Shown here piece after piece: positions 8,332 through 17,973 of a stretch of DNA of 64,000 bases. Position numbers and translations under genes: made by a program. Under the pieces are notes generated by a model. That model saw only the letters and a list, made by a program, of their open reading frames with translations, had not been told where the DNA came from and ran no database searches. How positions within the stretch are numbered: position 1 is the first letter of the stretch; each line of letters opens with the position of its first letter. Origin of the DNA: Agrobacterium tumefaciens (lineage in GTDB: Bacteria; Pseudomonadota; Alphaproteobacteria; Rhizobiales; Rhizobiaceae); assembly GCA_025560025.1 (NCBI GenBank), contig CP048485.1, positions 2,324,501 to 2,388,500 on the forward strand, given 5' to 3'.

Positions 8332-9525
8332 ATGACGACTGCCAGTGAAACGCCACGCAAACTGACCATATTGGGCTCGACGGGTTCGATCGGTACGAAC
8401 ACGCTGGATGTCGTGCGTCAGCTGGGTGGCCGTGGCCAATTCGAGATCATGGCGCTCACCGGCGCGGGCAACATCGCGCTTCTGGCGGAACAGGCGCGCG
8501 AATTCGGCGCTGAGCTTGCGGTGACAGCCGAGGATGACAAATACGAAGCGCTGAAATCCGCCCTTGCCGGCACCGGCATCAAGGTTGCGGCGGGCAAATC
8601 CGGCCTCGAGGAAGCGGCCTCGATGGAAGCAGGCTGGGTGATGGCAGCGATTGCCGGAACACCTGGTCTCGTACCCACATTGACGGCCGCGCGGCGCGGC
8701 GCGGATATAGCGCTTGCCAACAAGGAATGCCTCGTTTCGGCGGGCGATGTTTTCCTGCGCACGGTCAAACAGGGCGGTGGCAGGCTGATCCCGGTCGACA
8801 GCGAGCACAGCGCAATCTTCCAGTGCCTGACGGGCGATCACAAGCAGGCCGTGGAGCGCATCGTACTCACCGCATCCGGCGGCCCGTTCCGCACCTGGTC
8901 GCGTGAGCAGATGGCCAATGTCACGGCGGATATCGCACGCGCCCACCCCAACTGGTCCATGGGGCTGAAGGTCTCCATCGGCAGCGCCTCGATGTTCAAC
9001 AAGGGGCTGGAAATGATCGAGGCGAAATATCTCTTCGATCTCAGGCCCGATCAGGTCGAGGTGATCGTCCACCCGCAGTCGATCATCCATTCGATGGTGG
9101 GTTACACCGACGGCTCCTATATCGCCCAGCTCGGCTCCCCCGATATGCGCACCGCCATCTCCTATGCTCTCACCTACCCTCAACGCGGCAATCTGAATGT
9201 CGAGCGGCTGGATTTCGCGAAACTGGCGCGGCTGGATTTCGAAGCGCCGGATGAAGCCCGGTTTCCGGCGATCCGTCTGGCACGCACGGCGCTGGTGCGC
9301 GGCGGCCTGCAGGGTGCGGCCCTGAATGCGGCCGAAGAGACCGCTTTTCACGCTTTCGTCGAGGGCGGCATCGGATTTCTCGATATGGCCGATATCGTCG
9401 AAACGGTCATGGACCGCATGCATGACGGCCGATCCGCAGCCACGATTGAAGATGTGTTCGCGGCGGATGAGGAAGCCCGAAACCATGCGCTGGAATTGAT
9501 CGCCACCAAAGAAAAGGCCGCGTAA
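8332..9525 (+). CDS. dxr: 1-deoxy-D-xylulose 5-phosphate reductoisomerase
   Basis: 397 residues, normal for the family. It begins with the NADPH-binding LGSTGSIGTNTLDVV. The metal/substrate region VDSEHSAIFQ, the GPFRTW loop and the HPNWSMGLKVSIGSASMFNKG segment follow in the right order. It catalyses the first committed step of the MEP isoprenoid pathway (DXP to MEP). The ATG follows GACTGAAG. Its stop codon lies inside the terminator hairpin, and the region converges on hemA. Confidence 0.97.
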   Translation: MTTASETPRKLTILGSTGSIGTNTLDVVRQLGGRGQFEIMALTGAGNIALLAEQAREFGAELAVTAEDDKYEALKSALAGTGIKVAAGKSGLEEAASMEAGWVMAAIAGTPGLVPTLTAARRGADIALANKECLVSAGDVFLRTVKQGGGRLIPVDSEHSAIFQCLTGDHKQAVERIVLTASGGPFRTWSREQMANVTADIARAHPNWSMGLKVSIGSASMFNKGLEMIEAKYLFDLRPDQVEVIVHPQSIIHSMVGYTDGSYIAQLGSPDMRTAISYALTYPQRGNLNVERLDFAKLARLDFEAPDEARFPAIRLARTALVRGGLQGAALNAAEETAFHAFVEGGIGFLDMADIVETVMDRMHDGRSAATIEDVFAADEEARNHALELIATKEKAA

Positions 9526-9547
9526 ACGCGGCCCGGTCTTCTCTTAT
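9516..9547 (+). terminator. dxr terminator containing the dxr stop codon
   Basis: GGCCGCG (9516-9522) and CGCGGCC (9527-9533) form a perfect 7-bp GC stem. The TAAA loop holds the dxr TAA. A pyrimidine-rich, T-containing stretch follows. On the other strand it could also end hemA transcripts. Confidence 0.7.
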
Positions 9548-9560
9548 TTAAATCCCGGCT

Positions 9561-10778
9561 TCACGCCACCGCCCGCGCCAGCGCACAATGCGACCAGAGC
9601 TGGTGCAGCGCACCGACCAGATGCTCGATATCGGCATCGCTATGCAGCGGCGTCGGTGTGATGCGCAGGCGCTCGGTCTTGCGCGGCACGGTCGGATAGT
9701 TGATCGGCTGCACATAAACGCCGTGACTATCGAGCAGAATATCCGAAATCCATTTGCACTTGGCGGCATCGCCCACCATGACCGGCACGATATGGCTTGG
9801 ATTGTCCATGTGCGGAATGCCGCGCGCATCGAGAAGACCGCGCAGCTTGCGCACCCGGTCCTGATGGCGCGCGCGCTCGAAGGGGCTTGCCTTAAGATGC
9901 TGGATCGAGGCAATCGCGCCAGCGGCAAGCGACGGCGGCAGGGCCGTCGTGAAGATGAAACCGGAGGCGAAAGAACGAATGAAGTCGCAGACCGCCGTGG
10001 AGCCGGTAATGTAACCGCCCATCACGCCGAAGGCCTTGCCAAGCGTTCCCTCGATGATCGTCACGCGATCCATGAGACCTTCGCGCTCGGCAATGCCGCC
10101 GCCGCGCGGGCCATACATGCCCACAGCGTGAACCTCATCGAGATAGGTCATGGCGCCATAACGGTCGGCCAGGTCGCAGATTTCCTTGATCGGCGCGATA
10201 TCGCCATCCATCGAATAGACGGATTCAAAGGCGATGAGCTTCGGCGCGTTCGGATCAGCGGCTTTAAGCTTCGCCTCGAGATCTTCGAGATCATTGTGCT
10301 TCCAGATCACCCGCTCGCAACGGCCGTAACGGATACCCTCGATCATCGAAGCATGGTTGAGCGCATCCGAGAAAATGATGAGGCCCGGAATTTTCTGGCC
10401 GAGCGTTCCGAGGGTTGCCCAGTTGGAGACATAACCCGAGGTGAAGATCAGCGCCGATTCCTTGCCGTGCAGATCGGCAAGTTCCTGTTCAAGAAGGACG
10501 TGGTAATGGTTGGTGCCAGAAATATTCCGGGTGCCTCCCGCACCCGCGCCACAGTGGTCAATGGCGGCTTTCATGGCTTCGATGACTTTCGGGTTCTGGC
10601 CCATGCCGAGATAGTCGTTCGAGCACCAGACGGTGACGTCCTTGCGCTCGCCATTGGCGTTGTACCGTGTCGCACGGGGAAAATTGCCCTGCTGGCGCTC
10701 GATATCCGCAAAAACGCGATAGCGTCCCTCAGAATGCAGGCTTTGCAGTTCCGCCGTGAAAAATGCCTCGAAGTCCAT
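9561..10778 (-). CDS. hemA: 5-aminolevulinate synthase
   Basis: 405 residues from the ATG at 10778 ([15 protein letters not shown]), the length and N-terminus usual in Rhizobiaceae. GGAG lies 7 bp upstream. An open extension of 18 codons exists but is unlikely. The PLP-lysine motif [19 protein letters not shown] and [14 protein letters not shown] are typical of ALAS. It condenses glycine with succinyl-CoA, the alphaproteobacterial route to haem, and so ties haem synthesis to the TCA genes later in the window. A perfect FNR-type box lies about 156 bp upstream of the start, suggesting control by oxygen. Confidence 0.97.
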   Translation of the reverse strand: MDFEAFFTAELQSLHSEGRYRVFADIERQQGNFPRATRYNANGERKDVTVWCSNDYLGMGQNPKVIEAMKAAIDHCGAGAGGTRNISGTNHYHVLLEQELADLHGKESALIFTSGYVSNWATLGTLGQKIPGLIIFSDALNHASMIEGIRYGRCERVIWKHNDLEDLEAKLKAADPNAPKLIAFESVYSMDGDIAPIKEICDLADRYGAMTYLDEVHAVGMYGPRGGGIAEREGLMDRVTIIEGTLGKAFGVMGGYITGSTAVCDFIRSFASGFIFTTALPPSLAAGAIASIQHLKASPFERARHQDRVRKLRGLLDARGIPHMDNPSHIVPVMVGDAAKCKWISDILLDSHGVYVQPINYPTVPRKTERLRITPTPLHSDADIEHLVGALHQLWSHCALARAVA

Positions 10779-10927
10779 GCCATGCTCCAGAATTGACCAG
10801 ATCGTTTTCTGCCCCGACACCGGAGCCGTCAACCCTTGCGGGTCACTTTAACCGCGTCTGCGTCAATTCGCCGTTGTTTTGAACCATTCCAATAAACCGT
10901 TTATAGATGCCGATGAAAAGTACAAAA

Positions 10928-10941
10928 TTGATTCACATCAA
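10928..10941. promoter_or_regulatory. FNR/FixK-type box (anaerobox)
   Basis: TTGAT-TCAC-ATCAA is an exact match to the TTGAT-N4-ATCAA consensus bound by FNR, FnrN and FixK proteins. Its centre is about 156 bp before the hemA start, a position fitting activation of hemA at low oxygen. It also sits 16 bp upstream of the -35 of the rightward stress promoter. Confidence 0.75.
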
Positions 10942-10956
10942 AAAACCACGAAATTT

Positions 10957-10981
10957 GGAACCTTTTTCGCAACGCGCCGTT
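10957..10981 (+). promoter_or_regulatory. EcfG (general stress sigma factor) promoter
   Basis: GGAAC at 10957-10961, 16 bases, then CGTT at 10978-10981. This matches the alphaproteobacterial EcfG/RpoE2 consensus GGAAC-N16/17-CGTT without a mismatch. It points toward the lipoprotein gene at 11150, giving a leader of about 160 nt. Confidence 0.72.
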
Positions 10982-11057
10982 GTTTGGGACGCAATCGATT
11001 TACGCTCGGGAGGAATGCCTGAACTGGAGGCTTCCCTAAACGACATCGAATTGTTAG

Positions 11058-11096
11058 TTATCTGTGGCGGTCGGAGGTAGCAGTCGCCGCAGATAA
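11058..11096 (+). promoter_or_regulatory. Leader hairpin upstream of glycine-zipper gene
   Basis: TTATCTGTGGCG (11058-11069) and CGCCGCAGATAA (11085-11096) pair over 12 bp with one G-U, around a 15-nt loop that contains GGAGGTAG. It would fold in the mRNA about 50 nt ahead of the start codon. It could control stability or translation, or belong to a small RNA. Confidence 0.55.
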
Positions 11097-11149
11097 ATAT
11101 GGGACGCCTACCGAGCCGAAGAGCTCATTGTAACGTTGGAGAGAGTTTC

Positions 11150-11401
11150 ATGAAAAAGGCAATCATATTTGCGCTGGTCGGCCTGTCGCTTGCAAGCTGC
11201 ACGCAGACCGAAAAGGGTGCTTCGATCGGTGCCGTTTCCGGTGCGGTCCTTGGCGGCGCTATCACGGGCAATGTTCGTGGCGCGGCAGTGGGTGCAGCCA
11301 TCGGCGGCGTAGGCGGTGCCTTGATCGGCAATGCTTCCGAGCCGGGCTATTGCTATTATCGCGACCAGTACGGTCAGCGTTACACGGCGCGTTGCCGTTA
11401 A
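11150..11401 (+). CDS. Small glycine-zipper lipoprotein
   Basis: 83 residues from the ATG preceded by GGAGAGAG. A lipoprotein signal ends in LASC with the lipid-bearing cysteine at residue 17. Two Gly/Ala-rich helices follow (GASIGAVSGAVLGGAITG and GAAVGAAIGGVGGALIG), the glycine-zipper pattern of small outer-membrane or envelope proteins, and a Tyr-rich tail (YCYYRDQYGQRY) closes the protein. Exact function unknown. An EcfG-type promoter and a long structured leader suggest induction in general stress. A strong terminator follows 27 bp after the stop, so the gene stands alone. Confidence 0.88.
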   Translation: MKKAIIFALVGLSLASCTQTEKGASIGAVSGAVLGGAITGNVRGAAVGAAIGGVGGALIGNASEPGYCYYRDQYGQRYTARCR

Positions 11402-11427
11402 TCGCACCGCGAAATACCGTTGCACAG

Positions 11428-11455
11428 AAGCCCCGGTCACCCGGGGCTTTTTGCG
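11428..11455 (+). terminator. Rho-independent terminator of the lipoprotein gene
   Basis: AAGCCCCGG (11428-11436) and CCGGGGCTT (11441-11449) form a perfect 9-bp stem with a TCAC loop, followed by a run of T. Confidence 0.9.
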
Positions 11456-11576
11456 TTTAGGGCGGCAAAATACCAGTCGAAGGGTCCTCAAGGCCGTTTA
11501 TTTATGATTAAATTGCAATGTTAACGGACAGGAAACGGGTTAGGGCGACAATAAATGCTCAACCATAAAGCAGCTT

Positions 11577-13502
11577 ATGCGAAGAACACGAACTAACCCG
11601 AAGACAGGTATTGCGTATCGGAAGGCTGGCACCGCGCTTGCGGTTGCTGTCACGTTCGCCCTGTATCCGGCGTTTACCCGTGACGCCTTTGCCTTCAAAC
11701 TGTTCGGTATGCGCCTCTGGGGTTCGGAAGAACCGGAGGTTGAGGTTATCAACCCGGTTAAATATGCCGTCACGCTCAATGCCCCCGAAGCCGACAAATC
11801 GCTGAAGGGCAGCCTCGAAAACAGCTCCCTTCTTCTGGCCGACAAGGACAAACCCGCCTCGGGTGACCTCGGTCTTCTGATAAAGGCGAGAGATGACAGG
11901 GACAGGCTGATCGCGGCACTATATGAAAACGCCCGTTACGGCGGCATCGTCAATGTCACCGTCGCTGGCAAGGATGTGGATGCTCTGCCGCCCAACCCGG
12001 TATTCGATCACAGCGCACCCGTGCCTGTGGTCATAACGGTGACGCCTGGTCCCAAATTCACGCTCGGCAGCGTCCGCCTCGAAGGTGATGTGACGGGCCG
12101 CAACCTTGAAGAATACGGCCTCATCACCGGCGGCGATGCCGGGTCTCTGGCAATCATCCGCGCCGGCAACAAGCTCATTGATGATCTCAAGGCCGAAGGT
12201 CGCCCGCTTGCCAGGCTGACGAAACGCGAGGCGGTCGCAAACCACGCGACGAACACGGTCGACATTACCATGGCAGCCGAAGGCGGGCCTGTTGCGCCCC
12301 TCGGAGAGGTGACCGTCACCGGTGAAAAAACCGTCGATGGGGACTTCATCCGCCGTTATTCGCGCCTCAATGGCGGCGAGCCCTATTCGCCGGAAAAGCT
12401 GCGCAAGGCCGCAGACCGGCTGCGCCAGCTCGGAGTCTTTTCCAGCCTGACGATCAAGGAAGCAGGAACGCTTTCGCGAGACGGCTCCATTCCGCTCACC
12501 ATCGAGGTGTCGGAGGGCAAGCACCGCTATTTCGGCGTCGGCGCCCAATATTCCACCACCGAAGGCATTGGCCTCCAGGGTTATTGGGGCCACAGGAACC
12601 TGTTCGGGCAGGCGGAATCACTGCGCATCGAAGGCTCGGTTTCGCGCATCGCCGAAGCATCCAGCGTCGAAGGCATGGATTATTCGGCGGGCATCACCTT
12701 CACCAAGCCCGGCATGTTCAATCCGCGTACCACCTTCAAGACCAGCCTGATCGCCAAGACCGAACATCCCGATACCTATGAGGCGAAGACGCTGACGGGA
12801 ACGGCCGGTTTCAGCTATGAGCTGAACGATACCGACACCGCCGCCGCCGGTCTCGAGGTGCAATGGGCCGATACCGAAGACGCATTCGGCAAGAATGAAT
12901 ATCTGACCACCTCCATACCGCTGGAATTCGTGCGCGATACCCGCGATGACAAGCTCAACCCCACCGAAGGCTTCCGTGCCTCCCTGGCCGCCAAGCCAAG
13001 CTATGAGGCGCTGAACGGCACGTTTTTCTCCTCTTTCGAGGGCTCCATCACGGGCTACAAGGGACTTGGCGCCGAGGACCGGCTGATCATGGCCGGAAAG
13101 CTTTCCGGCGGCGTGCTGGTCGGCGGCAGCGACCTGCAGGACATACCGACGACCCGGCGCTTCTATGCCGGCGGCGGCGGATCGGTGCGCGGCTACAGCT
13201 ATCAGGAAATATCGCCCTATAATGCAGCGGGTGATGCAACCGGCGGCCGCTCTTATGTGGTAGGTTCCGTTGAGGCCCGCATCAAGGTCACCGATACGAT
13301 CGGCATCGTGCCTTTCATCGATGCCGGCGTGGTTTCGGATGAAGTGACGCCGGATTTTTCCGATATCCGGGCTGGCGCCGGTATCGGTCTGCGTTACGCG
13401 ACGCCCTTCGGGCCTCTGCGTCTCGATGTCGCCATGCCGCTTGATAAATATGATGGTGGCAACAATTTCGGCATTTATGCCGGCATCGGCCAGTCATTTT
13501 AA
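11577..13502 (+). CDS. tamA: Outer-membrane assembly factor of the Omp85 family (TamA)
   Basis: 641 residues. A signal sequence with an unusually long basic start (MRRTRTNPKTG) ends near AFA at residues 37-39. Residues about 40-290 hold POTRA-like repeats (FTLGSVRLEGDV, PLGEVTVTGEKTVDGDFIRRY). The C-terminal 350 residues form the beta-barrel, with the VRGY motif of the lid loop (GGGGSVRGYSYQ) and a terminal phenylalanine (YAGIGQSF). It is shorter than BamA and lies directly upstream of tamB, so TamA is the best name. Together they help insert outer-membrane proteins or move lipids to the outer membrane. Confidence 0.93.
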   Translation: MRRTRTNPKTGIAYRKAGTALAVAVTFALYPAFTRDAFAFKLFGMRLWGSEEPEVEVINPVKYAVTLNAPEADKSLKGSLENSSLLLADKDKPASGDLGLLIKARDDRDRLIAALYENARYGGIVNVTVAGKDVDALPPNPVFDHSAPVPVVITVTPGPKFTLGSVRLEGDVTGRNLEEYGLITGGDAGSLAIIRAGNKLIDDLKAEGRPLARLTKREAVANHATNTVDITMAAEGGPVAPLGEVTVTGEKTVDGDFIRRYSRLNGGEPYSPEKLRKAADRLRQLGVFSSLTIKEAGTLSRDGSIPLTIEVSEGKHRYFGVGAQYSTTEGIGLQGYWGHRNLFGQAESLRIEGSVSRIAEASSVEGMDYSAGITFTKPGMFNPRTTFKTSLIAKTEHPDTYEAKTLTGTAGFSYELNDTDTAAAGLEVQWADTEDAFGKNEYLTTSIPLEFVRDTRDDKLNPTEGFRASLAAKPSYEALNGTFFSSFEGSITGYKGLGAEDRLIMAGKLSGGVLVGGSDLQDIPTTRRFYAGGGGSVRGYSYQEISPYNAAGDATGGRSYVVGSVEARIKVTDTIGIVPFIDAGVVSDEVTPDFSDIRAGAGIGLRYATPFGPLRLDVAMPLDKYDGGNNFGIYAGIGQSF

Positions 13503-13547
13503 ACGCCGCTGTCGAACACCCTTGTAACAGAGTGTAGATTACCTTTG

Positions 13548-16500
13548 ATGAGAACGTTGATTCGATTGCTGAAATGGCTGGGCTACGTCGCTTTGTGCGG
13601 CGTTGTGCTGGCGTTGCTTGTGGTTCTGTTCGTTGGTTTTACACCGATGGGTGCCAGAATTGCCGCAAAACAGATTTCATCGCTCGTATCCACACCCGAT
13701 CAGACGATTGAAATATCCCCGCCCAGCGGTCTTTTGACTGGCCGCCTGCGGCTCGACAACGTCACCCTTTCGGACCGGCAGGGAGCCTATGCCCGCGTAA
13801 ACCAGATTGCCGTCGATTGGTCGCCGCTCTCGCTGCTTGCCGGCACCTTCCATGCCGACCGTGTGTCGGCCGGATCGATCGATGTCGAGCGTAAGCCGCT
13901 TCCCGCACAGGAAACAGCGACGAAAAGCGCCGGCAATTCCTCACTGCCAATCGAAATCGTCATCGATAATTTCAGCTTTCCCGATATCAGCCTCGGGCAG
14001 TCGCTTCTCGGGCGCCCCTTCGACCTGACGGCCGAAGGCAATCTGAAGGCGGCGCAGGACGACATGCGGCTGTCGCTCACGGCCAACCGGCTGAATGCTC
14101 CCAATGCCTCCGTCAATGCGGATGTCGCATTTCTTCCGAATGAAAATGTGCTGAAGCTGAAAGCGGAGATGAAAGAGCCCGAGGGCGGGCTTCTTGCCAC
14201 GCTGCTTTCTCTTCCCGGCACGCCAGCCGTGGCTATCGACGTGAACGGCGAAGGGCCGCTTTCCGACTGGACCGGCACCTTGCGCGGCAATGTCGCAGGC
14301 AACCAGATCCTCAATGTCACGGGCCGCCATCTTCTTGCCGACGACGGCACACGCCGCATCGAGATTGCCGGCGGCGGCCAGCCGGATCTGCTTCTGCCCC
14401 CTGCCTTCCGCCAGCTTTTTGCCGGCGAGACGAAACTCGATGCGAACGCCACGCTTTCTCCGCAGAACCGCATCGAAATCGGCAGCAGCACGCTGGAAAC
14501 CGGCACCCTGTTGCTGACGGCTTCCGGCATCGTCGATCCAAACGGTCAGAACGATCTTAGCGCGAACCTCATCGGCACTGCCGGTCCGGTCGATTTTCGC
14601 TGGCCGCTGAACAATGGCGAGGTTCAGGCCCTTATCAACGGGCTTGATCTTTCGCTAAAGGGCAACGCCGATGCCGCACATCTCAAGACCACGGCGTCAT
14701 TGCGCAGCCTTTCTTTGCCGCAAGGCAAGCTAGACGATATCAAGCTGACGGCGGAAAGCACCGATCTCAACATTGCCGACCAGAGCGGCACTATCCAAAC
14801 CATCCTTTCCGTCGCGCAATCGTCTTTCGTCAGCCCGGATATCGACCGGCTGGTGCGCGCACCCGTCACCATCAAGGCGCCGCTCCGCCTCACTTCTTCC
14901 GCCATTGGCTTTGATGGCGCGACGCTGGAAAGTGCCAGCGTGGGTGGAACGCTGAACGGCAGTTTCGACCTCGCCAATAATCGCCTGACATCCAGCGTGC
15001 AGCTCTTCGCTTTGCCCGCCACCCTGCCGCCGGCGCTTGCCGAAAAATTCGATACCACCATTGCTCTCCAGGGCGATATCGACCTGATCATTGGCGGGCG
15101 CACCAGCGTTCAGAACCTCGTGGTCAAATCAGGAACGATCGAAGCGGCCGGCGATGTCAGCCTCGAAAACGACGCGTTGAGCGCCAATCTGACAGGTAAA
15201 TTTCCGGCGCTCGAAAAGCTGACGCCGCAGGCCAAAGGCGTTGCCGATTTTGCAATCGAAGCCAGCGGCGCGCTTGCCGCACCCGATTTCAATGTCACTT
15301 TGAGTTCCGAAAGTGCGATCCTTGCCGGACGAAAACTCGAAGCGCTGAAGGTCAACGCCTCAGGCAAGGCCGATCCCAACGCTCCACAGGCGAAACTGAC
15401 GGCCAGCGGCAGCCTCGACCAGCAGAAAATTGACGCTAACGCCAATGTCGTGCAGACCGAAAACGGCACGGCGATCCCGGAACTTCACGTCGCGGTGGGC
15501 CGTAACATCTTGGACGGGCAGCTGCAATTCTCGCAGCAATTCCTCCCCTCCGGCAATCTTTCCTTCAACTTCCCTGATCTAGCCCTGCTGGCCGCACTGG
15601 CCGCGCAACAGGCGGAAGGCGATGTTGTCGGAGATATAGCGCTGAGCAATGCCAATGGCCGGATTGCCGCAACGATAAAGGCCAATGGCAACAGCATCCG
15701 TCAGGGCACGACGACGATTTCGAAGCTGGCGGCGGATATCTCCATCGATGACCTGCAGGCGCTTGCGATCAATGGCAAGGTCAGTGCCGATAGCGTCAAT
15801 GCCGGCGCCGCATCGATTTCCGGCCTGAACGCCACCATCGGCCATTCCGGCACGACAACGCAATTCGACGTCAACGGCCGTTACGACAATGCACCGCTGG
15901 TGGTGAAGGGCAGCGCAGATACCGGCGGAACGCCGATGACGGTGAGGCTCGACGCCTTTTCCGCCGCTCCCAAGGGCATTGCCGTGCGGCTTGAAAAACC
16001 AAGCACCATTGCCATCCAGAATGGCACGGCGCGCATCTCCGATCTGACCATCATCACCGGCGATGGACGCATTGAGGTCAACGGCACCGCCGGATCGGCG
16101 CTCGACATCAATGCCGATATCCGTTCGCTTCCCGCCAGTCTTGCAAACGCCTTCGCTGCCGGGCTGGATGCGGCAGGCAGCATATCCGGCACTGTCAGCG
16201 CCAAGGGAGCGGCATCCGACCCCTCGGTTGATTATAATCTGAACTGGGCGAATGCCGAGGTCGCGCAGACCCGCGCCGCAGGACTTGCCGCGCTTGGCAT
16301 CAAGGCGAACGGCCGTTTCGCGGGCGGTACGCTGCAGATCGACACCAATGTGACCGGTCAGGGCGGCATGTCGCTTGCGGGCGGCGGCTCCCTTGGCATT
16401 GCCGGCAATCGCCCGCTTTCAATGGCCTTTACCGGCAGGCTGCCCTTCTCTGCGGTTGCCGCGCAGACCGCCGCCCAGGGCCTCGATGTGGATGGCACGG

Positions 16501-17708
16501 CCGCCATCGACGTGAAGATTTCCGGCAGCGCCTCCGCACCCGTCGTGACCGGCAGCATCACCACCGATGGCACACGCCTGACCGACGTACGCCGGAACCT
16601 GACGATCAACGGACTGGGTGCAACCATCACCTTCGATCGTGACCGCGCCGTCATTTCCCGGTTGACGGGCAAGCTGGCAAGCGGCGGCACAATCTCGGGA
16701 ACCGGCAGCGTCGGCATAGCCGGCGGCTCGGGCTTCCCCGCGGATATTTCGATCACACTGGATCGCGCCGGTTATAATGACGGCACGCTGGTGACCACTG
16801 TGGTAAGTGGCACGCTGACATTAAAAGGCCCGCTGCTGAATTCGCCCATTCTCGGCGGCAATCTGACGCTAGACAGAAGCGCCATCACCATTCCCGAAAA
16901 GCTTCCGGCCTCGCTGACGGAGATCGACGTCAAGCACAAGAATGCCCCACCGAAGGTCCGCGCGCAGGCAAAAGCACTGGGTGGCGATCAGGGCGGCAGC
17001 GGCAGTTCCTCCACCATCAATCTCGATCTGCAGGTGAACGCCCCAAGCGGCATCTTCGTACGCGGACGCGGCATCGACGCCGAGTTGACGGGCAATCTCA
17101 CGATACGCGGCACGGCGGCTGTTCCCGTCATCTCCGGCGGCTTTGAAATGCGTCGCGGCAGGCTGGAAATCCTCACCCGTCGTCTTGATTTCACCACCGG
17201 CAACATCAGCTTCGGTGGCGGCCTCATCCCGGTTCTCGATATGAAGGCGGACTCGACGGTCGGTTCAACCACCGTCACGGTCGCGGTTTCCGGCAACGCC
17301 AACGACCCGACATTCGCCTTCTCCTCAGCCCCTGCCCTGCCGCAGGATGAAGTCATGGCCCAGCTGATCTTCGGTCAGTCCATGTCGAAACTCTCCGCCT
17401 TGCAGATCGCCCGACTGGCAGATGCCGCCGCCCAGCTGGCCGGCGGTCGCTCAACCTCGCTGTTCGACAAGCTCAGAAGCAATCTCGGCGTCGATGATCT
17501 GGATATTTCCACCGATTCAGAGGGCCAGGCCCGCGTTTCTGCCGGCAAATATCTCAATGAGAGAACCTATCTCGAACTGCAGCAGAGCGGTGAATCCGGT
17601 GCCAAAGCCATCATCAACCTCGATGTCGGGCGCGGTGTGAAACTGCGCGGTGAGGCGGGCGGCGATGGCGAAGGTGCAGCCGGCATATTTTACGAGAAAG
17701 AATACTAA
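13548..17708 (+). CDS. tamB: Translocation and assembly module TamB (AsmA/DUF490)
   Basis: 1386 residues from the ATG at 13548 (a TTG one codon earlier is also in frame). One inner-membrane helix (about residues 8-30) is followed by a very long periplasmic region of repeated beta-strand elements. The C-terminal domain has the TamB/DUF490 features (GGFEMRRGRLEILTRRLDF, FGQSMSKLSALQ) and ends GIFYEKEY. Such proteins form a hydrophobic groove bridging the two membranes. The gene is 45 bp after tamA and surely cotranscribed with it. It is the longest gene in the window. Confidence 0.95.
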   Translation: MRTLIRLLKWLGYVALCGVVLALLVVLFVGFTPMGARIAAKQISSLVSTPDQTIEISPPSGLLTGRLRLDNVTLSDRQGAYARVNQIAVDWSPLSLLAGTFHADRVSAGSIDVERKPLPAQETATKSAGNSSLPIEIVIDNFSFPDISLGQSLLGRPFDLTAEGNLKAAQDDMRLSLTANRLNAPNASVNADVAFLPNENVLKLKAEMKEPEGGLLATLLSLPGTPAVAIDVNGEGPLSDWTGTLRGNVAGNQILNVTGRHLLADDGTRRIEIAGGGQPDLLLPPAFRQLFAGETKLDANATLSPQNRIEIGSSTLETGTLLLTASGIVDPNGQNDLSANLIGTAGPVDFRWPLNNGEVQALINGLDLSLKGNADAAHLKTTASLRSLSLPQGKLDDIKLTAESTDLNIADQSGTIQTILSVAQSSFVSPDIDRLVRAPVTIKAPLRLTSSAIGFDGATLESASVGGTLNGSFDLANNRLTSSVQLFALPATLPPALAEKFDTTIALQGDIDLIIGGRTSVQNLVVKSGTIEAAGDVSLENDALSANLTGKFPALEKLTPQAKGVADFAIEASGALAAPDFNVTLSSESAILAGRKLEALKVNASGKADPNAPQAKLTASGSLDQQKIDANANVVQTENGTAIPELHVAVGRNILDGQLQFSQQFLPSGNLSFNFPDLALLAALAAQQAEGDVVGDIALSNANGRIAATIKANGNSIRQGTTTISKLAADISIDDLQALAINGKVSADSVNAGAASISGLNATIGHSGTTTQFDVNGRYDNAPLVVKGSADTGGTPMTVRLDAFSAAPKGIAVRLEKPSTIAIQNGTARISDLTIITGDGRIEVNGTAGSALDINADIRSLPASLANAFAAGLDAAGSISGTVSAKGAASDPSVDYNLNWANAEVAQTRAAGLAALGIKANGRFAGGTLQIDTNVTGQGGMSLAGGGSLGIAGNRPLSMAFTGRLPFSAVAAQTAAQGLDVDGTAAIDVKISGSASAPVVTGSITTDGTRLTDVRRNLTINGLGATITFDRDRAVISRLTGKLASGGTISGTGSVGIAGGSGFPADISITLDRAGYNDGTLVTTVVSGTLTLKGPLLNSPILGGNLTLDRSAITIPEKLPASLTEIDVKHKNAPPKVRAQAKALGGDQGGSGSSSTINLDLQVNAPSGIFVRGRGIDAELTGNLTIRGTAAVPVISGGFEMRRGRLEILTRRLDFTTGNISFGGGLIPVLDMKADSTVGSTTVTVAVSGNANDPTFAFSSAPALPQDEVMAQLIFGQSMSKLSALQIARLADAAAQLAGGRSTSLFDKLRSNLGVDDLDISTDSEGQARVSAGKYLNERTYLELQQSGESGAKAIINLDVGRGVKLRGEAGGDGEGAAGIFYEKEY

Positions 17709-17767
17709 GCACTCCAGTAAAAATGCGTAACGGGTTTGCGTCCGGACAATGCGTAAATCAGAGAAGA

Positions 17768-17803
17768 GAGTGTTTTCGCGCTTCGAAGGAAACGAAAACA
17801 CTC
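17768..17803 (+). terminator. Strong hairpin after tamB
   Basis: GAGTGTTTTCG (17768-17778) and CGAAAACACTC (17793-17803) are perfect 11-bp arms. The 14-nt loop itself contains CTTCGAAG. No T-run follows, so it may be a mRNA-stabilising structure or a Rho-dependent end, or lie in the cheW leader. Just before it, AATGCGTAA occurs twice as a direct repeat (17722-17730, 17748-17756). Confidence 0.5.
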
Positions 17804-17973
17804 CAGAGCCGTCCGCATTTAGGTTTGCGAAACCATCTCATGTTACGAATCTTCCATTGAAGACGGAAATAGTATTTCCGGCTGTTCAGGCACCAGGCAG
17901 AACGCCAAATCCGCATATGCAAGTGTCGGTGCACTTGCGCCGGCCTCCACAGCGAGCATTGGGAAGAATTCTG

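Larger units (their letters stand above)
10779..11149. promoter_or_regulatory. Divergent regulatory region hemA / glycine-zipper lipoprotein
   Basis: A 371-bp gap without a gene but dense with signals. It holds a perfect FNR box (10928-10941), a perfect EcfG-type promoter (10957-10981, rightward) and a 12-bp stem in the likely leader of the rightward gene (11058-11096). The hemA promoter must lie in the left part. No other open frame here is convincing. Confidence 0.7.
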
